64,000 bases of DNA from Aricia agestis (lineage: Eukaryota > Arthropoda > Insecta > Lepidoptera > Lycaenidae): positions 14,383,262 to 14,447,261 of the forward strand of contig NC_056418.1 of the NCBI RefSeq assembly GCF_905147365.1, written 5' to 3'. Position numbers and translations under genes: made by a program. Under the pieces are notes generated by a model. That model saw only the letters and a program-made list of their open reading frames with translations, was not told the DNA's origin and ran no database searches. This document shows, piece by piece, positions 10,550 through 21,618 of the stretch (position 1 is its first letter; each line of letters begins with the position of its first letter).

Positions 10550-10661
10550 ACTTAAATTAATTGAAATTTAGTTTGTTATTATTTTTAGCAATATTCCGCG
10601 AAAAAGTTTTCGCGGAATATTGCTAAAAATAATAACAAACTAAATTTCAATTAATTTAAGT
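10550..10661. repeat. Perfect 112-bp palindrome
   Basis: Arms 10550-10604 and 10607-10661 are exact reverse complements (55 bp each) with only AG between them. The centre reads CGCGAAAAAGTTTTCGCG. TATTAG flanks both sides (10544-10549 and 10661-10666). It is AT-rich apart from the CCGCG core, with no coding. It could be a foldback insertion, an inverted duplication or an assembly artefact. Confidence 0.9.
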
Positions 10662-10709
10662 ATTAGTACAGTTGGATTTTATTCATAGGTTTAGTTTAAT
10701 TCTGTTTCA

Positions 10710-10860
10710 GTATTTTACCCCCAAGGAAAATATATAATTATACATTGTAAGTTTGACGTAAGTATGTGTGTTTTTCTGTGCCTGTCCGTCCATCGCATTG
10801 TAGCATCTTAACGACTGAACCTATTTTAATGTGAATGTGAATTGTGAGCACAAATCATTG
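10710..10860 (+). mobile_element. Fragment of the ACCCCC...TAAGTTTGACG family
   Basis: TTTTACCCCCAAGG, GTAAGTTTGACGTAAGTATG, TGTCCGTCCATCGCATTGTA and GCATCTTAACGACTGAACC parallel the element at 59.70 kb (AACCCCCGAC, TAAGTTTGACGTGTCTGTCT). The 3' end is not visible. Confidence 0.45.
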
Positions 10861-11639
10861 AATCATGACCAAAATGTATCGCTGTATATGTTTGTCCACG
10901 GTTATATCAGTCACGATTAACAATCATAATATTAATCATATTTATTTATTTATTTCAATTCACCAACAGAATATCATCTCACACATTCAATAAAATACAA
11001 ACAATAGTAACTTATAGGTTAAATGACTTCCAATGACAGGTGAAATACAACATGTAATGGCGACAAAGAAAATATTAGTGATAAGAATGAGATGAGATGG
11101 AATGAGGTGAGAAACGATTGTTATTTTTTACTGTATAACAATTTGTTCCATATAACACATCAAGACGTGACGACTAATCATAGGCGCTTCAGTTCTTACA
11201 AATAGATAAAAATTACAATTAATAATAGTTTTTAAATATTTTATTTTTATATTTATTGTTTAATTTAACTACATTTTTTAATATAGTACCTTTGAATACT
11301 AATTATATTATAGAGTGACCGTATTATATTTAAAAATGTTCAGATAGGTGTTCGCTACGTGATATTAATACACAGAATTGTTTTAATTTACGTTTAAATG
11401 AATGTAGCTTGACAGAAAATATACAACTGAAATTTGTATATTAGATATGGTGTTGTAGGATCTACACAATCTTCTGAGCGGTGCATGGTGACCTAGATTG
11501 GTTCTGGCAAATTTAACATTGGCTTATAATTATTTTTTCTAGGTAATCTGACAGGAATATTTATAGGAATTTTGCTTAAAAGTCTATCATTATCAATAAC
11601 ACCACTCAGAATCTTGTGTAGAAAAATAATTGCTGAAGT

Positions 11640-12026
11640 GTAACTTTCTATCTGTCTGTTACCTCCTCACACCCAAACCGCTAAAGCGATATGAGCCCCG
11701 GGAAAGGAGGTAGGGCATTTTTATCCCGAGGAAAAAAGTATAATCGAATTTATAAAATTCTCGTGTCACAGTTTTCGTTGCCATACTCCTCCGAAACGGC
11801 TTGACCGATTCTCATAAAATTTTGTGAGCATATTGAGTAGGTCTGAGAATCGGCCAACATCTATTTTTCATACCCCTAGGCCCTAAGTAATAAGGGTTGT
11901 TCACCCTTAATTTTTGGAATTATTTATATGGCAAAACAACGTTTGCCGGGTCAGCTAGTATTATGTATAAACGCTGCCTTCGCGATAAACGACTTTTGGC
12001 GCAACGGAATTGCGGGCGTCATCTAG
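11640..12026 (+). mobile_element. Helitron interrupted by another Helitron
   Basis: The 5' part has CTATCTGTCTGTTACCTCC, ACCCAAACCGCTAAAGCG and CCCCGGGAAAGGAGGTAGGG. The 3' part has CGCGATAAACGACTTTTGGC, hairpin GCAACGGAATTGC and GGGCGTCATCTAG ending at 12026. A second Helitron (11744-11958) lies between the halves. Confidence 0.75.
11744..11958 (+). mobile_element. Nested Helitron, second family
   Basis: It starts TCGAATTTATAAAATTCTCG after an A, continues GTGTCACAGTTTTCGTTGCC and CTGAGAATCGGCCAACATC, and ends CAACGTTTGCCGGGTCAGCTAG followed by T. The A/T insertion context and CTAG end fit Helitron insertion. It sits inside the Helitron at 11640-12026, so it is the younger insertion. Confidence 0.7.
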
Positions 12027-12327
12027 TTGAAATAAAAGTATTAATATTAAAATCATAAGAACAACACAGGAAAGTAAATTAAGTAAAAGTCTATGGTTTA
12101 TTTCTTTTGAAATTCCGTCACCAATCGCACGACAAGTTCCCAATCGCTTTTGTTATTGTTGAGCCAAAAGCGCAAAAGTTTTTATTGAAAATGTTTCGTT
12201 AATAGAAACTCTCTACAGTGTTTGTAATTTGTTCGTGTAATATTCTAAAGCTTAAATAAACCTACATAAAAATCATCCGTTTTGTTTTATGAATATATTT
12301 TTTAAATTTTACTTAGTTAAGTACTTG

Positions 12328-12579
12328 GTTTTTTTTATGAAATAAGGGGGCAAACGAGCAAACGGGTCACCTGATGGAAAGCTCCTTCGCCCATGGACAC
12401 TAGCAGCATCAGAAGAGCTGCAAGTGCGTTGCCGGCCTTTTAAGAGGGAATAGGGTAATAAGGGAGGGTAGGGAAGGGAAGGGTATTAGGCCTCCGGTAA
12501 ACTCACTCACTCGGCAAAATACGTATGGGGTCTCCGGTCGAGCCGGCCCATTCGTGCCGAAGCATGGCTCTCCCACGTA
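12328..12579 (-). mobile_element. SINE family A, copy 2
   Basis: Reads T-run, ATGAAATAAGGGGGCAAACG, CCCATGGACACTAGCAGCAT, CCGGCCTTTTAAGAGGGAAT, G-rich tract, CTCCGGTAAACTCACTCACT and ends GGCTCTCCCACGT. The central hairpin block is largely missing. TTGGTTTTT occurs at both flanks and may be the target duplication. Confidence 0.85.
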
Positions 12580-12608
12580 TAATTGGTTTTTATTCAAAAT
12601 CAGTGCTG

Positions 12609-12770
12609 TACCATCGGAGAAATTAATTCAGAGGCACATGGAGGACCTATTTAATTTGGTCGTGTTACGTCAAACCTAGCCAACAGATCACGATTAAAAT
12701 TATTAACATAACCCGACCTAACGGTGTAAGTGCGCCATTTGCCCATGAATAAATTTCTTCTATGGCGTAA
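12609..12770. mobile_element. MITE family M1, copy 3
   Basis: The left end is GTACCATCGGAGAAATTAAT and the right end TGAATAAATTTCTTCTATGG, inverted. The interior TTTGGTCGTGTTACGTCAAA and CCTAGCCAACAGATCACG aligns to copy 2 at 3.6 kb. Confidence 0.6.
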
Positions 12771-12863
12771 TAGTATTTTCGAACATCAAGTCTGTAATGA
12801 TGACACTGTACCGTTGTACATGGCATCGTCAGGCATCGTTATGCCTAATATTCATTATGTAAA

Positions 12864-12879
12864 AGAGAGAGAGAGAGAG
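12864..12879. repeat. (GA)n microsatellite
   Basis: An uninterrupted AGAGAGAGAGAGAGAG run. It is short and possibly polymorphic. Confidence 0.9.
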
Positions 12880-13097
12880 TAATAAAATTCATTAAGGCCT
12901 ATGAAAGTTGTCATCTAATTCTCGGGAATGAGAAAATCTGTGAGGTCGTTTCTTAATTTTCCCTCCGCTAATTATAATAAATGTCCCTCCGTCCGTTGAC
13001 CGAGTTAAGACCAGTTAAGACTGGCTTAAACCGGTTAAGACCAGTTTGAACCGGCTTTATTAATGTTCGTCGATGCGTGAACAAAATTATTTTAAAG

Positions 13098-13288
13098 ATA
13101 TGACGCCCGCGACTTCATTGCGCCAAAATTCTTTTCTTAAAATAAATCCGGAACAAAAGAGTATCCCAAGTCCCAGTTTTCCAGGACTCAAAGTATCTCC
13201 ATACCAAATTTCAGCAAAATCGGCTAAGGACCTGGAGAGATAATAGACAAATAGACGGACACTTTCGTATTAATTATAAGTATGGAAT
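13098..13288 (-). mobile_element. Degenerate Helitron
   Basis: Reverse complement of the standard family: GACGCCCGCGACTTCATTGC (eroded 3' hairpin), CCAGGACTCAAAGTATCTCC, AATTTCAGCAAAATCGG and, at the right, ATTATAAGTATGGA (5' end TCCATACT on the minus strand). Confidence 0.6.
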
Positions 13289-13439
13289 ACTTTTACGCGA
13301 CTATTAGAGTTATAGCTCTGCAAGGTTGATTTTGCCGCCGTTTGACGCTTGTTGCATTAAATGACATTTAAGTGACATTTTATTTAAGTCTCGATGACAA
13401 TGTATACCCGAGGCAACTGCCTCATCAACTGCCGATCAA

Positions 13440-13705
13440 CTGATCGATTCCTAGGCAGTTGACAGACCTACGTCGTGTCGGCTTATGTCAATTCAATGTT
13501 ATATAGCTGTGATCGGTCCAAAGATCGACAATGCGACCAATTTTCATAGGGTCAGGCCACAACAATGCGTTGCGGCGTCGCGTCGTATCACAAAAACAAC
13601 CGAAAATCAATGTAGTTTTTTGCGATGCGACGCCGCCACGCAGTCTTGTGGCCTGGCCTTTAGGTCCGTATCTGACTAGGAATCAACTTCTCTGATAGTG
13701 CTAAA
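13440..13705. mobile_element. MITE family M1, copy 4, with a nested MITE
   Basis: The left end TTCCTAGGCAGTTGACAGAC and the right end CTGACTAGGAATCAACTTCTC plus TGATAGTGC are inverted M1 ends. The copy is longer than copy 1 because a different GC-rich MITE (13552-13664) sits in the middle. Confidence 0.65.
13552..13664. mobile_element. GC-rich MITE nested in M1
   Basis: Ends GGTCAGGCCACAACAATGCG and CGCAGTCTTGTGGCCTGGCC are inverted, continuing inward as TTGCGGCGTCGCGTCG against CGATGCGACGCCGCCACG. A partial relative lies at 20.32 kb. The 64-codon plus frame across it is not a gene. Confidence 0.65.
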
Positions 13706-13969
13706 AGATCATTGCAGTCTGTTTTTAATCTAGTTTGCTTTGTTATAGCACAAGTACGTGATACGCCATAAATCACAACAAATTTTACACGATATCTAAA
13801 AAATATTTTTAACTAAACACGTAATAATAAATACAAAAGAATATAAAACACCGCACAATAAATTCAAACCCATTGCCCCTCTTCATTAAAACTCTTAACA
13901 AAGTTCAAACAAGAAAAAAAAAAACTCAGTGATTTTTTATTTTTCTAAGTTTGAACATAATTCATCGGA

Positions 13970-14110
13970 GATTGTTACGGCTCTCATCTGGAAGTTGGGA
14001 GTTTGTAGGCGGCGAGAAACAACTGCCTGTATTTCCATAATTATCATAATTCCGGCCTCTGCTAATTGTGAGGAAAGCCTCGCGACACCTGGCTAAGTTC
14101 TGAATTGTAA
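13970..14110. other. Complex non-repetitive sequence, candidate conserved non-coding element
   Basis: This stretch has balanced composition and no repeat I recognise. It contains closely packed homeodomain-like AATTAT/TAATT cores and CCGGCCTCTGCTAATTGTGA. It differs from the surrounding low-complexity AT DNA. Regulatory function is only an inference; conservation was not tested. Confidence 0.15.
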
Positions 14111-14169
14111 AGTTGGACCTATTTATAGAATACTGCTTCTGGAATCTTCTATTATAAAAATACGCGAGG

Positions 14170-14440
14170 GAAAAGCTTTGGATCCCTTATAATAGGTATC
14201 GAGCAAAAAATTTTAAAATAATCACGTTTGTTATATGGGAGCACCTCTTAACTATATTTAATTTATTTTGTTTTTTTAGTATTTCCTGTTATGGCGGCAA
14301 CAAAAATACACAATCTGTGAAAATTTCAATTCTCTACCTATTGCCGTTTTTGAGCCTGAAGACAGACAGACAGACGGACAGACAGACATCAAAGCCTTAG
14401 TAATAGGGTCTTGTTTTTACCATTTGGGTACGGAACCCTA
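14170..14440. mobile_element. GGTTCCGTACC dispersed repeat
   Basis: CGTTTGTTATATGGGAGCAC, GGCGGCAACAAAAATACACA, AATCTGTGAAAATTTCAA, CAGACAGACAGACGGACAG and GGGTACGGAACCCTAAAA match the better copy at 58.74-59.21 kb phrase by phrase. It is non-coding. Confidence 0.6.
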
Positions 14441-14715
14441 AAAATCATCTTTATCAATTTTCACGAGAAAGTTGACTGCACCACCGTCAATTTTCCTGTA
14501 AAATTGATAGAGAACTTTAGACACAGCAAACCTTATTATGTTGATGTCACGTTTCTTGGGAACGAAATTCCGCCGGTGCTGAAGAGGTTATTTGCATTTT
14601 AGGGATATCTTGGCAAAATTAGCTGAAATATGTTACTTTTGGCTTACGTAAGCTCAATGTTTTATGTTTTAATTATTTAAATCGACAATAATGCGATTTA
14701 GTAGTAAGTGGTTAA

Positions 14716-15330
14716 TAATAATAATAATAATAATCAGTTTATTTCAGACCATAGAACAGATCCATATAGAGTTAGTAAAAGTACAAATATTTCTTATGAC
14801 TATGTTAGTAAAATGCGAGTGATAATTATTTTAAAATATGTAAATTAGTCCAATGTCTCCATATCGGACTTTGAAGCTTGATAGCAATTCCCTTCAGATA
14901 TCTGTTGGAACTGTCCCGCACTCTTCGCATCATAGACGCCGATCTTTTACGCAGTATTGCTGGAAAACTATCTATACTGGCTGTGGCGAACATTCCAGAT
15001 GCGCTACAGTACCGGGGGAGTTGCATCAGATATCTGAAGGCATTATTATACTGCACTCTAAGCGCGTTGATAGCTCGCTGTATAAAATGTTTGGGCATAG
15101 GCTCGAAACAGTGTACATTTAACGCCAATAGAACATTTAGAAAACCTGCGGGCCAACATATTGCAACGAACTGCCATCCCTCGGCGCTCACGTTCAATGT
15201 CGGGATCATCGTTGAGGTTCTCGTCAACAATATGACCTAGATATTTAAACTGTGTCACCCTCTTTAGCGGTTGATTGTTTAGTGTCACCGGTGGTACTAT
15301 CGAGATAAAGAAACTATCGAGCATTTTTTG
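14716..15330 (-). pseudogene. LINE reverse transcriptase C-terminal fragment
   Basis: On the minus strand a frame ending near 15058 contains FKYLGHIVDENLNDD and CNMLARRFSKCS, typical of the region after the catalytic core of non-LTR reverse transcriptases. A second frame continues with NALRVQYNNAFRYLM, LPRYCSASGMFA and RKRSASMMRRVR, so a frameshift lies near 15.06-15.1 kb. The 3' end runs through an untranslated tail into a (TTA)n repeat at 14709-14732 rather than poly(A). It is 5'-truncated. The clade was not determined. Overlapping plus-strand frames are shadows. Confidence 0.75.
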
Positions 15331-15484
15331 AGTAATCGTGTTTTCGTCTTGAGCATTTAATCTTTATGAACTGAAGTTATTTGTGTCAAAAAATCAGTTT
15401 TCTAGACCTTACAGATTTTGAGATCTAGGTTAAAGTATGTAGTCAAGTTAGGGTCATATGGGCTCTTAATCGCCTGTGTAATCT

Positions 15485-15748
15485 ACAGTGTGTAACAAAA
15501 ATAAGTGATAATACTTTAGGGTGTGAACATGTTCCTTGTAGAGAGTTCACTGTGGAAGTAGCAGCGCTGAAAGACGAATTTTTTTTTCACTTTTGTATGG
15601 GCAAGGGCCCGAGCGTCGCGAGTTCCCCCATACAAAAATGAAAAAAAAAATCGATCTCTCAGCGCTGCTACTTTCACAGTGAACTCTCTACAAGGAACAC
15701 GTACACACCCTAAAGTATTATCACTTATTATTGTTACACCCTGTGTAT
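15485..15748. mobile_element. Foldback MITE with ~110-bp arms, TA-flanked
   Basis: The left arm has GTGTAACAAAAATAAGTGAT, AATACTTTAGGGTGTG and GTAGCAGCGCTGAAAG. The right arm is its inverted copy (CTCAGCGCTGCTACTTTCAC, CACACCCTAAAGTATTATCA, GTTACACCCTGTG). TA dinucleotides lie at both outer ends, suggesting a Tc1/mariner-type target. A half copy is at 22.24 kb. Confidence 0.8.
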
Positions 15749-17119
15749 ACATATAAATAAAAATATATTTTAAAAGTTAGTCTTGCTTGACTCGAGAATG
15801 GTTAAACCGTTCTGGCTAACTTTAGCCCTGAAATATTATTCTTTAAAGTCCAGGAAAGTTTTAAATTAGGACGTAAGTGATAGTGAAGTTCATGGAGTCA
15901 TCTTATTTCATTATTTTTCGTGTTATTTTTCATTTAGCGGTTATTACATGTAAAGCGCGTGATCGCCATTTCCAGCTCATTTTCATTTCGGCCTGAAATG
16001 AGTTCAGGAAATTGGACAATTCGATTCTCTATTAACCCGGATTTCAACTTATCTTGAGCATAAGATGATCTTTTATCCGATTTTCTAAAGGATCTTTAGG
16101 TAGTTTCGACGGGGTTGTTTAAAAAATAAACTGGAACCTACAATAAAGTACTGATTGTAAAGAATCGAACTAGCTCTTTCGTGATAAAAAGACGTAAGTG
16201 AAAGAAGTGGATAAGTAACATTTTATTACTGGGAAATTACTAATTTTTCCCTTATACTCGTAATTTGAACAAAGCTTGTAACATATCTTCTTCATACTGT
16301 ACGCTATACATAAAATCCACATTTTGTTGATTTTAAATCATAAGCTAATGGAGGCTCATTTATGCAAAAAATCGGTGTTTAAAAATAGGGTTGAAAATAG
16401 CTGTAAGGATTTCAGCATTTTCTTCACCGTGTGTTGTATTTTCTATTTTTACAGGTGAGAGCTCGGAACAGATTTTAAAGTCGAGCCATGTGAGTGCTCC
16501 TTGTTCAATCCAGATAAGCTCCTTCGCGGAACAATCACTACTCAAGTACTTTCAACTTGAGCATATTCAATGCTTTAGGGATTCGTAGTTCAGAAAATCC
16601 GTAATTTAACGAAACAGCTAAAGCAATCATACAATGGGCACTGTCCAAAAAAAATCACATGTACTTTTTATATTGTTTTTCGTTAAAATAGGTTATTTTA
16701 AGAATATAAATTAAATAATTTTGAAATTCATTGGCTAGTTTTTTCTCATCTCAAATTTCGCTCTGACGTCATCATCGGCGGCCAATAGACCTCTGCAGTG
16801 TTTTAAATTTCCTTTCAATCTTATTTTTAATGGCTGGTTCGTCCAATATAAGTTCTCATTATGTAAAAGCTGATACGAGAAGCTTACCAAAAGTTCGAAA
16901 CGTAATGTTGGTCGAATTTATTGCTAATTTAACGCCATTGAAGGTCAAACTAAGGTTAAACATATTTGTTCAAAAATATAAGTAACTAATGGGTATTTTT
17001 TTTGGTTTGTATACAGAAAAACGATCACTGACCTTATTCCTCGAAATGTTTTTGTAATGAGCAATATTTAAAAAAAATTGACAATCCCCATAAGATAGAT
17101 AGAATAGTTAGAAGGAGAA

Positions 17120-17470
17120 TAGCTATGTCCACACTGTGCCTTTTCTGTTCATCAAGGGCATGCGTTATAGCGCACGTGTGGCATGCCAGCGACGCATGCG
17201 CTCTGACCGGATCCAAAACTTTCGCTTGATTCTTTTTTTTTGAATTTCTTATGACCAAATAAGCAAACAAATAAGCCGCACATATTCCACCCAGTAAAAT
17301 GTTCTCGTTGCACATGTTACAATAATCTGACAGACCTGCAACTGAACAAAAATGACAATGTTGGCGTTGCGGTCGTTGACGCATTCGATTATTGAATGCG
17401 CGAAAATGAAAGTTCAATGAGAGTAGATGACGAAAATTGAAGATGAAAGTGCATAGTGTTGACATAGCTA
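17120..17470. mobile_element. MITE with TAGCTATGTC ends, TA target
   Basis: TAGCTATGTCCACACT on the left and AGTGTTGACATAGCTA on the right are inverted termini. Inner hairpins include GGCATGCGTTATAGCGCACG. TA at each edge fits a mariner-type duplication. A 143-codon frame (17034-17465, minus) with two hydrophobic stretches and CxxC-like pairs lies almost wholly within the element and is best explained as chance. Confidence 0.65.
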
Positions 17471-17479
17471 TTGACTTTT

Positions 17480-19020
17480 TTGGACTGATTTATTGACTTT
17501 TTTATTTGACTGATTTATTTATTTATTATGTATTTTTTATTTTTATTATAGTGCCATTTTTATATTTTATATTATAATTTAATCGATGAATTTTTATTTT
17601 TATGGCTTGTTTTTTTTTAATGTTGATGAATTGTTATAATGTATTGTAATGTTTTTATTATATTTTCATTGACTAATTATTATTATTTGATAGATTCTAT
17701 AATATTTTGTATTAATTATTTTTTATTTTATTTGATGAATTATTTGCTTTGATTTATTATGTTATTATTGACTTATTATTATTAATATTTTAATTTGAAA
17801 GGTAGTTAACTGAATTGATGTTGATAACATAAAAGTAATGCAACTAAATAAGTTTCACACACCATTTTAATGGTAGAGTGGAAGCACCAACTAGATATAA
17901 GATAACACCTTTGTATACTGCATTCTATGAATAATTGATTTGATTTGATTTGACTTCTTCGGCAGAAATACCTGCGTGAATTATTATCATTATATAAATT
18001 ATCATCAAAAACACATAAAAAAGTGCAAGTTTAGTTTTTTCCAGCGAGAAAAACACGGTTTTTCCTGTTTTGTGTATTCCGATATGTGTCTTAGCAACAG
18101 GAGTTTGATAGAATCGCACATAAACATGTCAATTTGTTTATCATGATCGAAAAGGATGTATGCTTTTTGAGCTGGTAAAAAGGTGAGCATCAAATAAAAA
18201 TACAGGAAGATAAGAAAACTAAAATATTCAGAGATTGATTTTTGCTTACTCGCTAAAAATCCTGCATTGTTCACATAATATTTGCATAACGTCTTGCACG
18301 TTATAAAATATAAAGTTAATGCGTATGTGAAGTTAAATTAAGATAAGACAGACAATAATTATTTTGTTAAGAAGACAATCATATTATTGGCAATGTTTGG
18401 CGTGCATCCGTTGTCTGATTGCCATCACAAGATTTTACTTAACATGGGATTAGACGACGTGATGTACGCTACCTAGCTTTTATACTATTGTATATTATTG
18501 TATGCTTTATAAATGATTTGAATTTTAATCTTTTTTTCTTTGGGTTGCACAACCATATAAAAATAGAGTATGCAAAAATCTCAATTTGCACTTTAAATAA
18601 AAACTTCTCTTATCTAAAAATCTTAAGAAGAATAAGAAAAGGAATTTTAAAATAAACGCCGAGGCTAACCTATATTCCCTACAATAAAATGCCGAACAAA
18701 CGCCGGGTAAGGCACGTTTGCCCATTATACTGCCGACAACATTTTTATGAAAATGCAACTTTTATAACACGGCTTTTATAAAACTCGGAGTCAATTTATG
18801 ATTACTTAACATTGATTTAATAAATGGGCTTGGCGGAAAATACATAAAGTATATTATACTTATTATCAGCATCATCATCACCACCATCAAGATATTATGC
18901 AATAATATGCATTATGCATAATTACATTTAATTTTTATTTTATTTGGAAAACTTACAGCTACTTAAAATAACTATAACAAAGATTGCTATAAAGCTAAGA
19001 GCCAATTACAAGTTTCCACT
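17480..19020. other. AT-rich stretch, little recognisable
   Basis: Very T-rich sequence (17.48-17.80 kb), then a probable LINE tail ending ATTGATTTGATTTGATTTG at about 17.95 kb, then unassigned AT-rich DNA. GTTTGGCGTGCATCCGTTGTC at 18.4 kb is the only complex patch. No gene is supported. Confidence 0.6.
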
Positions 19021-19024
19021 AATA

Positions 19025-19195
19025 CATTATTTATTTTATTTATTTTTATTTATTTATTTCAGGCATCTTGGCCCATATTATATATACCTTATAGACTAAC
19101 ATACATAACATATAAACTAAAGCTAACACTAAGCACTAAACACTAAACACGTATTGTCTGTGACGTGGGACGCGACGTGTTCGGAACATTATGAG
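19025..19195 (-). mobile_element. LINE 3' end (antisense)
   Basis: TTTATTTATTTCAGGCATC, TTGGCCCATATTATATATAC, CTTATAGACTAACATACAT, and GTGACGTGGGACGCGACGTG is the reverse complement of the tail at 3.24-3.38 kb (GGGCCAAGATGCCTGA, TATGTTAGACTATAAGG). It is an A-rich-tailed, 5'-truncated LINE end. Confidence 0.6.
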
Positions 19196-19275
19196 TTATG
19201 ACCTTATTATTTGTACTTTTCATAGTCATTTAGCTCAAGACTGATGTTTTTGATCATTATTCTGTCATTTGACAA

Positions 19276-19310
19276 GCGATGTTTGCCGAATAGGTGCAGG
19301 CAAACATCGC
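19276..19310. repeat. 12-bp stem hairpin
   Basis: GCGATGTTTGCC and GGCAAACATCGC pair over an 11-nt spacer. GC-richer sequence with direct GGCGCCGGCAGC repeats follows (19337-19372), suggesting a small worn element. Confidence 0.6.
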
Positions 19311-20099
19311 GTGACTTTGGCAAACTTCGGAAAACGGCGCCGGCAGCCATTTCGGCAATCGGCGCCGGCAGCGGAGGCACTCCCTATACTTTTTATTTTA
19401 TCAAAATGTTCATTAAATTAATGTTAAGTAAGCATCAAATCACATTACAGCTTCTTGAGGCGACGCCTTCTATTATTAAAAGAGCCAATCAAAATTTAAA
19501 CAGCTTGCCTTCCATCACAAATCAATTAAATTTGTATCTTCTTGTGTAGCCACAGTCTACGTTTTAATGACAAAATTGACGTTTCTCTCTCCTACGCCGC
19601 GTTCTACTCTCCCGCCGTACTCTCTTACGAATTTCAGAGCAGGTGAGGTCACGTGTTCTTCAATTATACCGAAAAAAGCGCGCATCGCCGCTCAAGAGTG
19701 TTTCATGTAATAAAGTTAATAGAATCAAGCGTTACCTTGCGGAAATCCATAGCTTAAAATTCAGTAAAAAAAAAATCCTTAAAAAAAACTAACAAATAGA
19801 GTGTAAAAGTGTAGAGATGATTTCCCATCAGAGGTAACACAATATGTGTCACGGGCTTGACAATGGCTTGCGCCGTGTGAATACAAACGGCCGCCATGAA
19901 AATATACAGGATATTGAGAATAGGGCAGCCGAGGATGGCTGTATGTAGGATAGAGCCAATTTTATAAGTTGTTTTGGCAGAATTGAAAAAAGTCAAAAGT
20001 CGTAACATTAATTTTAAAAATAACACTACAAATAAATAATAATACGGCATATCCTTTAACGTGTCACCAAATTTAAGCAATTTGTTTGCAGCTTTGCCA

Positions 20100-20242
20100 T
20101 GACATGACATGGTTTTGACATGCACAATAAAAGATTTGCGCAATAAAAAAATGAGACGAACACTAACAATGCACTAAAAGTCGTGTTCGCCTCATTTTTT
20201 TATCGCGCAGATCTTTTATTACCCATGTCAAAATGTCATGTC
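20100..20242. mobile_element. Foldback MITE with ~60-bp arms
   Basis: The left arm GACATGACATGGTTTTGACA and AAAATGAGACGAACAC pair with the right arm GTGTTCGCCTCATTTTT and ATGTCAAAATGTCATGTC. The spacer is about 20 nt. It overlaps the start of a 129-codon hydrophobic minus frame, which I do not accept as a gene. Confidence 0.75.
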
Positions 20243-20317
20243 ATAATTATATCACATGCCAAGTTGCGTTATCCTGACATGATATAATTTTGACGTTATA
20301 AGAGCAGTTAGGGATGA

Positions 20318-20410
20318 GTTAGGGCCACAACACTGCGTTGCGGTGTCGCATCGCAAAAACAACATTGCACAGAAATGCGATGCGTTGTCACAACGCAAAA
20401 ATGTCATCGG
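20318..20410. mobile_element. Partial copy of the GGCCACAAC MITE
   Basis: GGGCCACAACACTGCGTTGC and GGTGTCGCATCGCAAAAACA correspond to the left half of the element at 13.55 kb. The right terminus is not seen. Confidence 0.5.
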
Positions 20411-21220
20411 AAATCTCTCTGTCGCGTCACAAATTTCTACGATACGTTCTGCGACGTCGTAGATGTACTTATGTACTTATGTAATGTACTTATTGTGTAT
20501 CGATGCGCCGTTTGGACTTATAATTCTGAGTGCTAGGTTTATTTAATGAGAAGAAAGCGACAGCCTATATTTTGTCCGAATAAATATTACTTCCTTCAAC
20601 AGCTATACACACAAACATGGAACGAAAAACATTTACTGGTACCATTATTATTAAGTTTAACACCTGTAACATATTCTTACCTGCATTTCAGAAATAAACT
20701 TAAAAAAAATACTCAGGTTAATCGATCGTTACATACTTGTAACATCGCGGTAATAGCTTTTACCCGTTTACAGTATCCTTAAGTGTTACCGCCGTTTGGG
20801 TATCTTGTAATGGTTACAAGTAGCTGTTAGACGAAATTACAGTAAGATAATGTTGATGGCCTTGTTAACGAGAAAGTAAATATTTTCGTACGACCGCTTA
20901 GAGATCGTGTGGTGTAAAGGTGTAATGATTACACTATATTATTATCTAGTACAAATAGAAGTGTAGTATTAGTAAGTACAACTTAATTTTGTTTTCACGA
21001 CCTCTTTAACTTAGTTGGATAGCGGGTCGACGCTCTAACAGTAGCGCGAAGGTATTTCATGTTTCTCATATGTTTAATGCAATAAAAATCTTGAATATTA
21101 TAATGTGTGGTATATATATACTATAAAGTATGAAAATATATGAGAATATCCATATTACATTTCTGGTACGAGCAAAGCAACACGTGTGAAACGTCATAGA
21201 CATAACATAATTTATGTTAA

Positions 21221-21407
21221 TCCATTCTAATATTATAAAGGCGAAAGTGTGTCTGTCTGTCTGTTACCTCATCACAACCAAACAGCTGAACCGATTTTGC
21301 TGAAATTTGGCATGGAGATACTTTGAGTCTCGGGAAAGGACATAGGATACTTTTCATCCCACCATCATCATCAGTTTTGGCGCAACGGAGTTGCGGGCGT
21401 CATCTTA
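21221..21407 (+). mobile_element. Non-autonomous Helitron, nearly complete
   Basis: It starts TCCATTCTAATATTATAAAG after an A, then GTGTGTCTGTCTGTCTGTTA, GAACCGATTTTGCTGAAAT, GGAAAGGACATAGGATAC. It ends with the hairpin GCAACGGAGTTGC and GGGCGTCATCTTA (degenerate CTAG). Length is about 187 bp. Confidence 0.8.
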
Positions 21408-21473
21408 TTGTTAATACAACCGCGTTGAAAATAGTTTTGTCACTTTCATATATTATTTTCACATAGTCTATAA

Positions 21474-21618
21474 AGGTGATCGCACATTAATTCGTTGTAT
21501 GAAATGATGTGAAACCTCGCACATTCGTCCGCACCGTACGCACCGCATTTCGTGTAATATGCGGTGCGTTCGACGCGTACGGCGCGTTCTGTGCGATGGT
21601 AATGTGCGATCAGCCTAA
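21474..21618. mobile_element. Short TIR MITE
   Basis: AGGTGATCGCACATTA on the left and TAATGTGCGATCAGCCT on the right are inverted. The interior contains inverted GTACGCACCGCATTTCGTG and ATATGCGGTGCGTTCGACG. No clear target duplication was seen. Confidence 0.65.

Noticed and set aside
17034..17465. A 143-codon minus frame with two hydrophobic stretches and CxxC-like pairs, at first a candidate small membrane protein
   Set aside because: It coincides with a MITE whose inverted TAGCTATGTC ends bracket 17120-17470, so the frame is transposon sequence read by chance.
19754..20143. A 129-codon hydrophobic minus frame, a possible multi-pass membrane protein
   Set aside because: Its start lies in a foldback MITE, the nominal first codon is TTG, the hydrophobicity follows from T-rich DNA, and roughly one frame of this length is expected by chance in the window.
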